From positions 84,047 through 148,046 of the forward strand of contig JAUCGA010000001.1 of assembly GCA_030377865.1 (NCBI GenBank): a DNA stretch of 64,000 nt. The letters are read 5' to 3'. The notes beneath the pieces are model-generated. The model worked only from the letters and a program-made list of their open reading frames with translations. It was not told the origin of the DNA and did no database searches. Position numbers and translations under genes: made by a program. The stretch is from Anaerolineales bacterium HSG25 (GTDB lineage: Bacteria > Chloroflexota > Anaerolineae > 4572-78 > J111). Shown here piece by piece: positions 27,340 through 35,201 of this stretch. Position 1 is the stretch's first letter, and each line of letters opens with the position of its first letter.

Positions 27340-28845
27340 GTGGCAGATAAAAAAGTAACAAACAGCGAATTGAGTTTGGCCCGCAAAAGTACAATTTTAA
27401 TTGTTGATGATAATGAATACGGACGCGACATTTTAAGGCGACTTCTTATTGCTAAAGGCTATCAGTTAGCTTTTGCCGCAAATGGAGTAGAGGCCCTAAA
27501 TAAAGCGGCTCAACTAGTGCCCGACTTAGTCCTGCTTGATGTGATGATGCCCGGCATGGACGGGTTTGAGGTCTGTCGGCGGTTGCGAAAAGATGCCGTG
27601 TTAGCGGACATTCCGATTATCATGCTTACCGCAATGGATGAGCCGAATGCCCGAGTGCAGGGGCTTGAGGTTGGGGCAGACGATTTCATCACCAAACCGT
27701 TTGACCGAGATGAGTTACGCGCTCGAGTACAAACGATTATCCGACTTAACCGTTTTCGACGGTTGATGATGGAACGTACCAAGTTTGAGTGGGTGGTCGA
27801 AAATGCCGACGATGGGTATGTTATTATTGACGAAGAGAACCATATTTTATATACCAATCCTCGTGCTCGATTGTACTTGAATCTTGGCCTTCCTCAAACG
27901 GATAAGACGGAAGATGCCCAATCATTTTTAGAACTGATTGACAAAGATTACTACCGTAAACCAACCGAAGCATGGACTTCATGGCCTTATCAATCTGCCG
28001 GAGAGGCGACACGGTATCTTATGCGTCCAGAATCGACTGCCTCACCCGCGTTTTGGCTTCAAGTTGATATTTTGAACCTGACCGAAGCGCGCGATAACCT
28101 CATCATCCGCCTCCGAGATGTGACGAGTCAGATGAATCTGGAAAAGGATATGCGGGGCTTCCATGAGGCAGTGCGGCACAAACTTCGCACCCCTATTTTG
28201 GGCATGTTGAACAATTTAGAACTATTAGGAAAACATGCTGATAAAATGTCGCATGGTGAGGTGATGCAGTTTGCCCGCATGGCTCTAAAAAGTACTAAGC
28301 GACTTCATAGTCAAGTTCAAGATGTTCTGAAATACCTGCATGCGCCTAACCTGCCCAATGACGGACAAGGTTTTCCGGTTAATAAGTTGGTTGAGACCTT
28401 GGCGATTATCAGTAACGACTTAGAGATTCATAATATCAAACTGACCGAAAAGTCCCCGCTTGGAGCCTTTAAGTTTAATCTCTCTCGGCAAACGCTTGAA
28501 CTGATTTTGGTGGAAATACTGAGTAATGCCAAAAAATTCCATCCCCAACAACAGCCGAATGTCGAAGTGATTTTGACCCTGATTGAAAATGAGCAGGTCA
28601 GCATTCAGATTTATGATGATGGTATCCACCTTTCGCCTGAACAATTGGCGAATGCTTGGAGCCCCTATTATCAGGGTGAAAAATATTTTACGGGTGAGAT
28701 TGAGGGTATGGGGCTAGGGTTGTCGTTAGTGGCGTTGTTAATTCGTGAGGTAAATGGCGCGTATCACATTACGAACCGCACCGATAAGGATGGCGTGGTG
28801 GTGGAAATTATTTTGTCAATTGAACCTATGGGAAATCGCAGTTAA
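27340..28845 (+). CDS. Hybrid response regulator / sensor histidine kinase
   Basis: 501 residues from GTG 27340. Order: REC receiver (about 15-130) with phosphoacceptor D67 in VLLDVMMPGMDG and the KPFD switch lysine; a PAS-like region (about 145-265, VIIDEENHILYTNPRARLYL); a HisKA-like dimerisation helix (RHKLRTPILGMLNNLELLGK, His near 280); and a HATPase_c domain (LSNAKKFHP, YDDGIHLS, GMGLGLSLVALLIREVNG). There is no membrane segment, so it is a cytoplasmic kinase whose receiver sits at the front, as in many phosphorelay proteins. TATAAT-like boxes lie at 27299 and 27312. No partner gene is adjacent. Confidence 0.9.
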   Translation: MADKKVTNSELSLARKSTILIVDDNEYGRDILRRLLIAKGYQLAFAANGVEALNKAAQLVPDLVLLDVMMPGMDGFEVCRRLRKDAVLADIPIIMLTAMDEPNARVQGLEVGADDFITKPFDRDELRARVQTIIRLNRFRRLMMERTKFEWVVENADDGYVIIDEENHILYTNPRARLYLNLGLPQTDKTEDAQSFLELIDKDYYRKPTEAWTSWPYQSAGEATRYLMRPESTASPAFWLQVDILNLTEARDNLIIRLRDVTSQMNLEKDMRGFHEAVRHKLRTPILGMLNNLELLGKHADKMSHGEVMQFARMALKSTKRLHSQVQDVLKYLHAPNLPNDGQGFPVNKLVETLAIISNDLEIHNIKLTEKSPLGAFKFNLSRQTLELILVEILSNAKKFHPQQQPNVEVILTLIENEQVSIQIYDDGIHLSPEQLANAWSPYYQGEKYFTGEIEGMGLGLSLVALLIREVNGAYHITNRTDKDGVVVEIILSIEPMGNRS

Positions 28846-28870
28846 GTTTGCAAAAAATGCCTCATGAGCA

Positions 28871-28926
28871 GTAAAAGTTCAGTAAAGTAGCTCTAGAAAC
28901 CCGATTTCTTTGAGAAATCGGGTTTC
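28871..28926 (+). mobile_element. MITE family A, 3'-truncated copy
   Basis: The left terminal repeat and central hairpin are present (GTAAAAGTTCAG to GGGTTTC), then family A sequence stops and a different hairpin array begins. No target duplication is left. Confidence 0.85.
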
Positions 28927-28933
28927 CTGATCG

Positions 28934-29012
28934 TTGCGATTATGTAATCGCAACAGGTATTTGGCGGGTATACACCCGCCTGTTATGGGTAACGGGTACA
29001 CACCCGTTACCA
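28934..29012. repeat. Three perfect hairpins in a row
   Basis: TTGCGATTATGTAATCGCAA, GGCGGGTATACACCCGCC and GGTAACGGGT/ACCCGTTACC follow one another with short spacers. The second and third share GGGT-(A/T/C)-ACACCC loops. It has replaced the 3' part of a family A element. Confidence 0.75.
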
Positions 29013-29080
29013 TCATGGATACACTCTGTTTTTTACAAGTTAGTTCTGAAAACTACTTACAACATCAAACAGATAAAGCA

Positions 29081-29110
29081 GACTCAGGGAGAAACCTGAG
29101 TCTCTTTTTT
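29081..29110 (+). terminator. Rho-independent terminator
   Basis: GACTCAGG, GAGAAA-type loop, CCTGAGTC, then CTCTTTTTT. It may end the transcript of the hybrid kinase 235 bases upstream. The rest of 29113-29391 has no recognised gene. Confidence 0.75.
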
Positions 29111-29298
29111 ATGATAAACGGAATCGAAGAATTGGCAAATCTAAAAAATCGGGCGATATCCACCATTGCCACAATGAGCGTTAACCAGAACTATGGTATA
29201 ATAAATCTCCCAAACAATCCGCTGAATTCATTCAGGCTCTCTGGTAGATTCCGTGCAACTCAAAACTGCATCCTGAATTAGATACTTTAATGGGGCAA

Positions 29299-29328
29299 TC
29301 TTCCCGCAAGTTTAAAACTTGCGGGAAG
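29299..29328. repeat. CCCGCAAGTTT hairpin (family E)
   Basis: CTTCCCGCAAGTTT and its complement form a hairpin between the hybrid kinase and glmS regions. The same stem recurs at 32683, 33936, 60136 and 60241. Confidence 0.75.
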
Positions 29329-29391
29329 ATGATGACACAATCATGACATTTGCACGGGAAGCCCCAAAGAGCCTTCATTCACAGGGCAAGG

Positions 29392-31233
29392 CTACTCCAC
29401 GGTCACGCTTTTGGCGAGATTACGCGGTTGATCAACATCAGCCCCTCGCCACACGGCGATGTGATAGGCCAACAGTTGTAATGGAATTACCGAAATAATC
29501 GGCGTAGTAAAGGGATGTACCTTCGGAATTCGGATCACATGGTCAGACTTATCGGCCACCGCGTCGTCCCCTTCGTTAATCAGCGAGATGACCAGCCCGT
29601 TTCTGGCTCGTACCTGCTCAATCTGGCTAATCATTTTGTCATACACATGGTCTTGAGTGGCGATACAGACCACCGGCAGTTTATCGTCAATCAGGGCGAT
29701 GGGGCCATGTTTCATCTCTCCCGCCGGATACCCCTCAGCATGGATATAGCTAATTTCTTTCAGTTTTAGCGCCCCCTCAAGGGCAATCGGATAGTTACTA
29801 CCCCGCCCTAAATAGAGAAAATCAGTATATTGATGATATAAATTAGCGATATGGTCGTAATCGTTATACCCCTCGGCCAACACCTCTCCAGCCAACTCCG
29901 GCAAGTGTGCCAGCGCCTTAATCATCTCAACCTGTTTTTCTGGCGATAGCGTGCCCCGCAACTGTCCCAGATAAACCCCCAACATGACCAGATCGGTGAT
30001 GGTCGTGGTAAAGGCTTTGGTACTCGCCACCCCAATCTCTGGCCCAGAGCGCATCAGAATCGAGCCGTCACTAATACGATGAGCCATGCTCCCCTGCACG
30101 TTGACGATGCTCCACAGTTTGGCTCCCTTCTTTTTACCTTCCTCCATGGCGGCCAAGGTGTCCACCGTCTCACCCGACTGAGTAATCGCCAAAATGATGG
30201 TCTGCTCATCGACTAAGGGATCACGATAGCGAAACTCGGAAGCGTAATCAACCTGAACACTGACCCGCGCCAACTGCTCAATCACAAACTTGCCCACCAA
30301 TCCCGCATAAGCCGAGGTGCCACAGGCCACGATAATAATCCGGCGGATGTTCTTGGCCTCCTCATGAGTCAGGCTTAGCGCCTCAAACTCGATCTTGTTT
30401 TTGAGAAAATCGACGCGCCCACGCAAGGTATTCTGAATCGATTGTGGTTGCTCGTAAATCTCCTTTTGCATAAAGTGGCGATACGGCCCTTTGGCCGCGC
30501 TGACCGGATCCCAGCCAATGGTAACGGCTGTTTTGCTGACCGTTTGCCCTGCTAACGTCTGATACGTGACCGACTTAGGCATAATGACCGCCATCTCCCG
30601 ATCCTCCAGATAGACCATGCGTTGGGTATGCTCCAAAATCGCCGGAATATCCGAAGCTAGATAGTTTTCTTCCTCACCCAGGCCGACAATCACCCCGCCC
30701 GCATTGCCGATTCGCACGGCGATGATGGTGTCGGGCGCTGATTGGCTGACCACCGCGATGGCATGCGCTCCCTTTAACTGAGCAAAGGCCAAGCGGCATG
30801 CCTCCAATAGCGTGTGACCATCGAGCAAGCCTTGGTCAATTAGGTGCGTAATTACCTCGGTATCGGTGTCCGAGACAAACACATGCCCCTGCGCCTGCAA
30901 CTTGGTTCGCAGGTCGATGAAGTTCTCGACGATACCGTTTTGCACCACTGCCACATGATGACGCTCATCGGCATGGGGATGGGCGTTCCGCTCGATGGGT
31001 GCGCCGTGGGTCGCCCAGCGGGTGTGTCCAATGGCGGTTTGCCCCACCAACGGCGATTCATGGAGTTTGTTCGCTAAGTTAAACAGTTTCCCTTCGGCGC
31101 GACGAAGTTCTAACGTTCCGTTAATCGAGGCGATGCCCGCCGAATCATAGCCACGGTACTCCAACTTTTTTAAACCGTCAAATACAATTGTCGGAGCCGC
31201 TTTTGGCCCCACATATCCAACAATACCACACAT
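29392..31233 (-). CDS. glmS: Glutamine--fructose-6-phosphate aminotransferase (isomerizing)
   Basis: 613 residues from ATG 31233, chosen because MCGIVGYVG places the catalytic Cys directly after Met and AAGGAG lies upstream; the open frame continues 55 codons further but only into a family C element. GlmS makes glucosamine-6-phosphate from fructose-6-phosphate and glutamine, the first step to UDP-GlcNAc. The N-terminal class II glutaminase (GHTRWATHGAPIERNAHPHA) is followed by two SIS domains (IIVACGTSAYAGLVGKFVIE, FLYLGRGSNYPIALEGALKL) and the C-terminal AKSVTVE. No glmS ribozyme was seen; the leader is only 30 bases before the MITE. Confidence 0.97.
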   Translation of the reverse strand: MCGIVGYVGPKAAPTIVFDGLKKLEYRGYDSAGIASINGTLELRRAEGKLFNLANKLHESPLVGQTAIGHTRWATHGAPIERNAHPHADERHHVAVVQNGIVENFIDLRTKLQAQGHVFVSDTDTEVITHLIDQGLLDGHTLLEACRLAFAQLKGAHAIAVVSQSAPDTIIAVRIGNAGGVIVGLGEEENYLASDIPAILEHTQRMVYLEDREMAVIMPKSVTYQTLAGQTVSKTAVTIGWDPVSAAKGPYRHFMQKEIYEQPQSIQNTLRGRVDFLKNKIEFEALSLTHEEAKNIRRIIIVACGTSAYAGLVGKFVIEQLARVSVQVDYASEFRYRDPLVDEQTIILAITQSGETVDTLAAMEEGKKKGAKLWSIVNVQGSMAHRISDGSILMRSGPEIGVASTKAFTTTITDLVMLGVYLGQLRGTLSPEKQVEMIKALAHLPELAGEVLAEGYNDYDHIANLYHQYTDFLYLGRGSNYPIALEGALKLKEISYIHAEGYPAGEMKHGPIALIDDKLPVVCIATQDHVYDKMISQIEQVRARNGLVISLINEGDDAVADKSDHVIRIPKVHPFTTPIISVIPLQLLAYHIAVWRGADVDQPRNLAKSVTVE

Positions 31234-31263
31234 TTTTTCGCTCCTTAAGTAAGCATGCGGTAA

Positions 31264-31403
31264 TAGAGTTATTCGGCAATAACTTGCCATCGCATAAAAA
31301 CTCAAATTCGAGGTTTGCGGAGTGCAAAAGCTGATTGCTTTTGCATGTTTGTCTCCGGCAAAAGCAAGAAGCTTTTGCACTCCTTTATTCCCGAACAACT
31401 CTA
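31264..31403 (+). mobile_element. MITE family C, copy 3
   Basis: 140 bp with TA at both ends (TAGAGTTATTCGGCAATAA and TTATTCCCGAACAACTCTA). It starts 30 bases before the glmS start codon, so glmS must be transcribed through or from it. Confidence 0.92.
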
Positions 31404-31717
31404 ATCATTATACGCATCACAAACAACGCAACACGTCTTATGAGTTACGCCACCATACGTACCTATTAAATTTGATAAACGATAGAAGATATCATGATCC
31501 AGATTATGACCATGCTGACTAATCACGGTCATCCGTTTTGTGCCGACGATTACTCGTTGGTTTTGTCAGATGACTTAAGGCTTCCCAGAGGGGGAAAGGA
31601 GATAAATCGGACGGTGATTGCGTCCGGCAGGTATCCGCCGAAAATTCGATGACCCTGCTCCTCGTCACCTGTTGATAACTATCAACAGGTCTGGCGCTGA
31701 TTATCCCGTTATATTAA
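31404..31717. other. Intergenic region between glmS and cmk
   Basis: No gene recognised. It holds the hairpin ACCTGTTGAT/ATCAACAGGT at about 31670-31691. Confidence 0.5.
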
Positions 31718-31868
31718 CAGAAGTTTATCATTTCAACATGACTAAAACAATATCTGACAGGATTAACAGAATTGACAGGATTAAAGGCAAAAAATCCTGT
31801 TAATCCTGTCGAAAAATGATTTTGGTTTTATCAACATGTCAGGTTATGAATGAAACGACAAACTTTTG
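31718..31868 (-). mobile_element. MITE family B, copy 5
   Basis: 151 bp, reverse orientation. 6-bp direct repeat TATTAA at 31712-31717 and 31869-31874. It lies directly upstream of the cmk promoter region. Confidence 0.92.
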
Positions 31869-31911
31869 TATTAACTGCTGTTTTAGCCTCCTTAAAATTA
31901 AAGATGTGTGC

Positions 31912-31917
31912 TATAAT
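31912..31917 (+). promoter_or_regulatory. Possible -10 box of cmk
   Basis: Perfect TATAAT, 55 bases before the cmk start. No convincing -35 box at the right distance, so this is tentative. Confidence 0.4.
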
Positions 31918-31971
31918 AGCATGCTTTTTTATAGAAAGCCAAACGATAACTATACAACAAGGTGACGAACA

Positions 31972-32661
31972 ATGTCTAAACAGATAACGATTGCGATTGA
32001 TGGAGCCGCGGCGACGGGCAAGAGTACAGTCGCAGAACGATTGAGCCAAGAGCTAAACTACCTTTATCTTGATACGGGGGTGATGTATCGAGCCGCGACT
32101 TGGGCCGCGCTCGACCAACAAATTGATATTGCCGATGAGTCTGCGGTTTCTGAACGGACTGAACGAATGTCGTTGAGGATCACTCCGCCCACGCAAGATG
32201 ATGGGCGACAATGCACCGTTTTAGTCGGTGAGCAGGATATTACCTGGGCGATTCGCTCGGCGGAGGTGGAGCAGTATGTGTCGCGGGTTTCATCATATCC
32301 CCGTGTGCGAACCGCGTTGACCGAACAACAACGAGTCATGGCTCAACAGGGGGCCATCATCATGGCCGGACGGGACATCGGCACGGTGGTTTTGCCTCAG
32401 GCCGAGTTAAAAATTTTCATGCTCGCTTCAGCCGAACGCCGAGCCGAGCGTCGGTACGATGAGTTGATTGCAAAAGGTGAAACGGCCAACTATGAGGAGG
32501 TGCTGACAGCTATCAGAGAGCGTGACCGTCAAGACACCGAAAAACCGATTTCGCCCCTCGTTCCGGCGGAAGATGCGGTGTTGGTCGACACGGATCAGTT
32601 GAATATCGAGCAGGTAATGGCCGAGTTGCATCGGCTGGTTGAACAACGAGTTGCGATGTAG
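31972..32661 (+). CDS. cmk: Cytidylate kinase
   Basis: 229 residues. Cmk phosphorylates CMP and dCMP with ATP to feed nucleotide triphosphate pools. The P-loop DGAAATGKSTVAERL is at about 10-24, followed by YLDTGVMYRAATW, the AGRDIGTVVLPQAELKIFM motif and ASAERRAERRYDEL, which binds substrate and closes the lid. It ends IEQVMAELHRLVE. AAGGTGACGAAC before ATG 31972 is a good ribosome binding site. Single-gene unit between two family B elements. Confidence 0.96.
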   Translation: MSKQITIAIDGAAATGKSTVAERLSQELNYLYLDTGVMYRAATWAALDQQIDIADESAVSERTERMSLRITPPTQDDGRQCTVLVGEQDITWAIRSAEVEQYVSRVSSYPRVRTALTEQQRVMAQQGAIIMAGRDIGTVVLPQAELKIFMLASAERRAERRYDELIAKGETANYEEVLTAIRERDRQDTEKPISPLVPAEDAVLVDTDQLNIEQVMAELHRLVEQRVAM

Positions 32662-32682
32662 GAGCTAGACCAGAGCTGATAT

Positions 32683-32713
32683 TTACCCGCAAGTTCAGAA
32701 CTTGCGGGTAAAT
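32683..32713. repeat. CCCGCAAGTT hairpin (family E)
   Basis: TACCCGCAAGTTC with AGAACTTGCGGGTA, 20 bases after the cmk stop. It could act as a weak terminator or be a stray family E palindrome. Confidence 0.7.
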
Positions 32714-32717
32714 GACC

Positions 32718-32869
32718 CAAGAGTTTGTCGTTTCATTCATGACCTGATATTTTGATGAAATCAAAAGCATTTTTTGACAGGATTAACAGGATTGACAGGA
32801 TTTTTTTACTTGTAATCCTGTCAATCCTGTCAGATATTGTTTTAGTCATGTTGAAATGATAAACTTCTG
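32718..32869 (+). mobile_element. MITE family B, copy 6
   Basis: 152 bp with the 7-bp direct repeat AATGACC at 32711-32717 and 32870-32876. It lies in the convergent gap between cmk and the M50-like gene. Confidence 0.92.
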
Positions 32870-32898
32870 AATGACCATTTGCAGATTCGCCCATTCGG

Positions 32899-33672
32899 CT
32901 ATTTAGCGCTCGTTACTGGCCGAATCCAGGTCCACCAGATTGCACCACCAATAAAAACTGTTGCCATGAAGGCCCATAATACCGCCCAAACGATGGCCGG
33001 AATATAGGTCAATTCGGCCATGGAGAGGGCATCGTTAGCCGGAACTTCGCCGCCTTGGGTCGTCAAGCCTATCAAGGCCCATATATCAGAAAAAGCGGTC
33101 AGCGCGGCTTGAATTGCCAAGAAGTGAATCCAGAAGATAATCCCACTTGGATTCGATTTAAGGGCAATGGCGATAAAAATCACTCCGAACAGCCAGCCGC
33201 TGATGGTGGCTAAAACCGCTCCACCAGCCTCTCCGGTAGCTAGACCGGCAAAGATACCCGATAATCCATAAGTAAAACCGAACAGAAAAAACGCTCCACC
33301 AATCAGGCCGATGGCCCAGCGCGACCAACGATGGTTGCGCCCAAGCAGAATCAATACTGCCCCAAATAAAGCGGCTCCCAAGTAACCAGCCGGAATTACG
33401 ATGACGCGTAATCCGCCTGCGGTGTAGGCCAGCCCAGCTCCATTTGACTCAATAATGAAACGAACAAACTCACCACCTGTTAAAATGGCGGCCAAGCCAT
33501 GACTCAACTCGTGTACCATCGTCAACAACAACCGAAATGGGTAGTTGAACCAATTTAGCACCGGAACCGCCATCATCAACATAGTGGCTAATCCGGCTAA
33601 ACCGATGAGGGTCAGAGTTTGTTGAGTAGATAAGTTACTGTTTTTTGGGGTTAGTAATGGATTTTTACTCAT
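32899..33672 (-). CDS. M50-like membrane metallopeptidase
   Basis: 257 residues with about seven hydrophobic segments. The zinc motif H54-E-L-S-H58 (TMVHELSHGLAAILTGGEF) lies in the second membrane helix, as in M50B-like peptidases. Later helices are Gly/Ala-rich (AGYLGAALFGAVLILLG). The third zinc ligand, normally NxxPxxxLDG, is not obvious, so activity is uncertain. Family members cleave substrates within the membrane, for example anti-sigma factors, or act only in spore-like processes. No partner is encoded beside it. Confidence 0.8.
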   Translation of the reverse strand: MSKNPLLTPKNSNLSTQQTLTLIGLAGLATMLMMAVPVLNWFNYPFRLLLTMVHELSHGLAAILTGGEFVRFIIESNGAGLAYTAGGLRVIVIPAGYLGAALFGAVLILLGRNHRWSRWAIGLIGGAFFLFGFTYGLSGIFAGLATGEAGGAVLATISGWLFGVIFIAIALKSNPSGIIFWIHFLAIQAALTAFSDIWALIGLTTQGGEVPANDALSMAELTYIPAIVWAVLWAFMATVFIGGAIWWTWIRPVTSAK

Positions 33673-33740
33673 AAATGCTCCTAATGTTTGTCTAGGCTAA
33701 TTATAGAATAATATCTGACAAAATTAACAAGATTTAAAAA

Positions 33741-33911
33741 AGCTGTTCGGCAATAAAGGAGTGCAAAAGCTTCTTGCTTTTGCCGGAGACAAACATGCAA
33801 AAGCTTCTTGCTTTTGCCGGAGACAAACATGCAAAAGCAAGAAGCTTTTGCACTCCGCAGACTTCGAATTTGAGTTTTTATGCGATAATAAGTTATTGCC
33901 GAACAGGTCTA
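33741..33911 (-). mobile_element. MITE family C, copy 4 with internal duplication
   Basis: Right terminal repeat TTATTGCCGAACAGGTCTA and a left AGCTGTTCGGCAATAA without a clear TA. A 34-bp stretch starting CAAAAGCTTCTTGCTTTTGC occurs twice in tandem in the core. Confidence 0.8.
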
Positions 33912-33930
33912 ATCAAGATGTCGGGTATGT

Positions 33931-34003
33931 CACCTTCCCGCAAGTTTTGAACTTGCGGGAAGGTTGGTCTTGAATTGAAAATCATTATCTGAAAGACTGT
34001 GAG
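33931..34003 (+). repeat. Copy of the 60132-60341 repeat unit (family E plus flank)
   Basis: GTCACCTTCCCGCAAG hairpin followed by GGTTGGTCTTGAATTGAAAA and TCATTATCTGAAAGACTGT. The same 70 bases occur twice in tandem before the histidine kinase at 60330. Nothing else is seen in 34004-34169. Confidence 0.85.
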
Positions 34004-34169
34004 TAGTTAAATAGAAATAGCGCATAGAATTTTACAGTGAACAGCTCCATTTAAAGATTGGCTCACTATAAAACACTATACGCCATTTTTTGTTAGAGGT
34101 CGCAAATTAATAACTGGAATTAATTGCAAAGATGTAATCTTAATATTGTTTGAGTTGTCTAAATTTAGA

Positions 34170-34544
34170 TTAGTCGTGACCGACTAGTTTTTTCAGATTT
34201 GCGTCAAGTTTGTCAAAATCGACAGGTTTGGCAAAATAGGCGGTTGCTCCGGCAGAGAGGGCTTCCTCCTCGGCAATACCGGCTAAATCTGCCGAGAGCA
34301 TTATAATTGGCACATCAGCCAGATTCGGATTGCATTTACAAGCTTCAATGAATTCAGAACCGGTCATGTTTGGCAGACGACGGTCGGTAATGATCACATC
34401 AGTCGTCCAATCTGACGCTCTGGTAATCTCTAGGGCACTTTGTCCATCCTTAACCCAATTGACTTCATGACCACCCATCATCTCCAACATTCGTTTGAGT
34501 ATGCTTCCTTGCGTTTCATTATCTTCAATGTATAAAATTTTCAC
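34170..34544 (-). CDS. Single-domain response regulator
   Basis: 124 residues, one REC domain with no output domain. The acidic pocket is in MKILYIEDNE, the phosphoacceptor is D54 (VIITDRRLPNMTG), and the conserved lysine is in AYFAKPVDF. Such CheY-like proteins either act by protein-protein contact or serve as phosphate carriers in relays. It is an orphan here; the nearest kinases are at 27340 and 60330. The upstream flank carries two family B elements. Confidence 0.9.
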   Translation of the reverse strand: MKILYIEDNETQGSILKRMLEMMGGHEVNWVKDGQSALEITRASDWTTDVIITDRRLPNMTGSEFIEACKCNPNLADVPIIMLSADLAGIAEEEALSAGATAYFAKPVDFDKLDANLKKLVGHD

Positions 34545-34569
34545 TCAAATCCCCTAAAATAGATTATTA

Positions 34570-34719
34570 CAAAGTTTGTCGTTTCATTCACGATCTGACA
34601 TACTGATGAAATTAAAAGCATTTTTCGACAGGATTAACAAGATTTTTTGCTTGTAATCCTGCCAAATCCTGTCAGATATTGTTTTAGCCATGTTGAAATG
34701 ATAAAATGATAAACCTCAG
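34570..34719 (+). mobile_element. MITE family B, copy 7
   Basis: About 150 bp, more diverged (CAAAGTTTGTC start, AAACCTCAG end, ATAAAATGATAA duplication near the end). Flanking ATTA could be the remains of a direct repeat. Confidence 0.82.
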
Positions 34720-34727
34720 ATTACCAT

Positions 34728-34888
34728 CAAGAGTTTGTCGTTTCATTCATGACCTGATATATTGATAAAATCAAAAGCATTTTTTGACAGAATTAACAAG
34801 ATTAACAGGATTTTTTTACTTGCAATCCTGTCAATTCTGTTAATCCTGTCAGATATTGTTTTAGTCATGTTGAAATGATAAACTTCTG
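34728..34888 (+). mobile_element. MITE family B, copy 8
   Basis: 161 bp, 6-bp direct repeat TACCAT at 34722-34727 and 34889-34894. It starts only 8 bases after copy 7, in the same orientation. Confidence 0.92.
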
Positions 34889-35004
34889 TACCATGATAGA
34901 CGAAAGCACGTTTCTACGCAACCTCTTAAGACCAAATTTCAAGCTATGTTAAATTGTTAAATTGAGGGTATGTAGGGTCGGGGGATACTTCGGCTTCACC
35001 TCAG

Positions 35005-35144
35005 TAGATCTGTTCGGCAATAACTTATCATCGCATAAAAACTCAAATTCTGGGTCTGCGGAGTGCAAAAGCTTCTTGCTTTTGCTAGAGACAAACATGC
35101 AAAAGCAAGAAGCTTTTGCACTCCTTTATTCCCGAACAACTCTA
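35005..35144 (+). mobile_element. MITE family C, copy 5
   Basis: 140 bp with TA at both ends (TAGATCTGTTCGGCAATAA and TTATTCCCGAACAACTCTA). It lies 58 bases from the 3' end of the antiporter gene. Confidence 0.92.
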
Positions 35145-35201
35145 GTATGACATCGAACAGGCTATCAGTCAGCAGGTCAGCACTACCAAATTGAGCAAGC
35201 G

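Noticed and set aside
31234..31398. N-terminal extension of GlmS in the open frame
   Set aside because: The extension is translated from a family C element, and MCGIVGYVG requires Cys right after the start Met.
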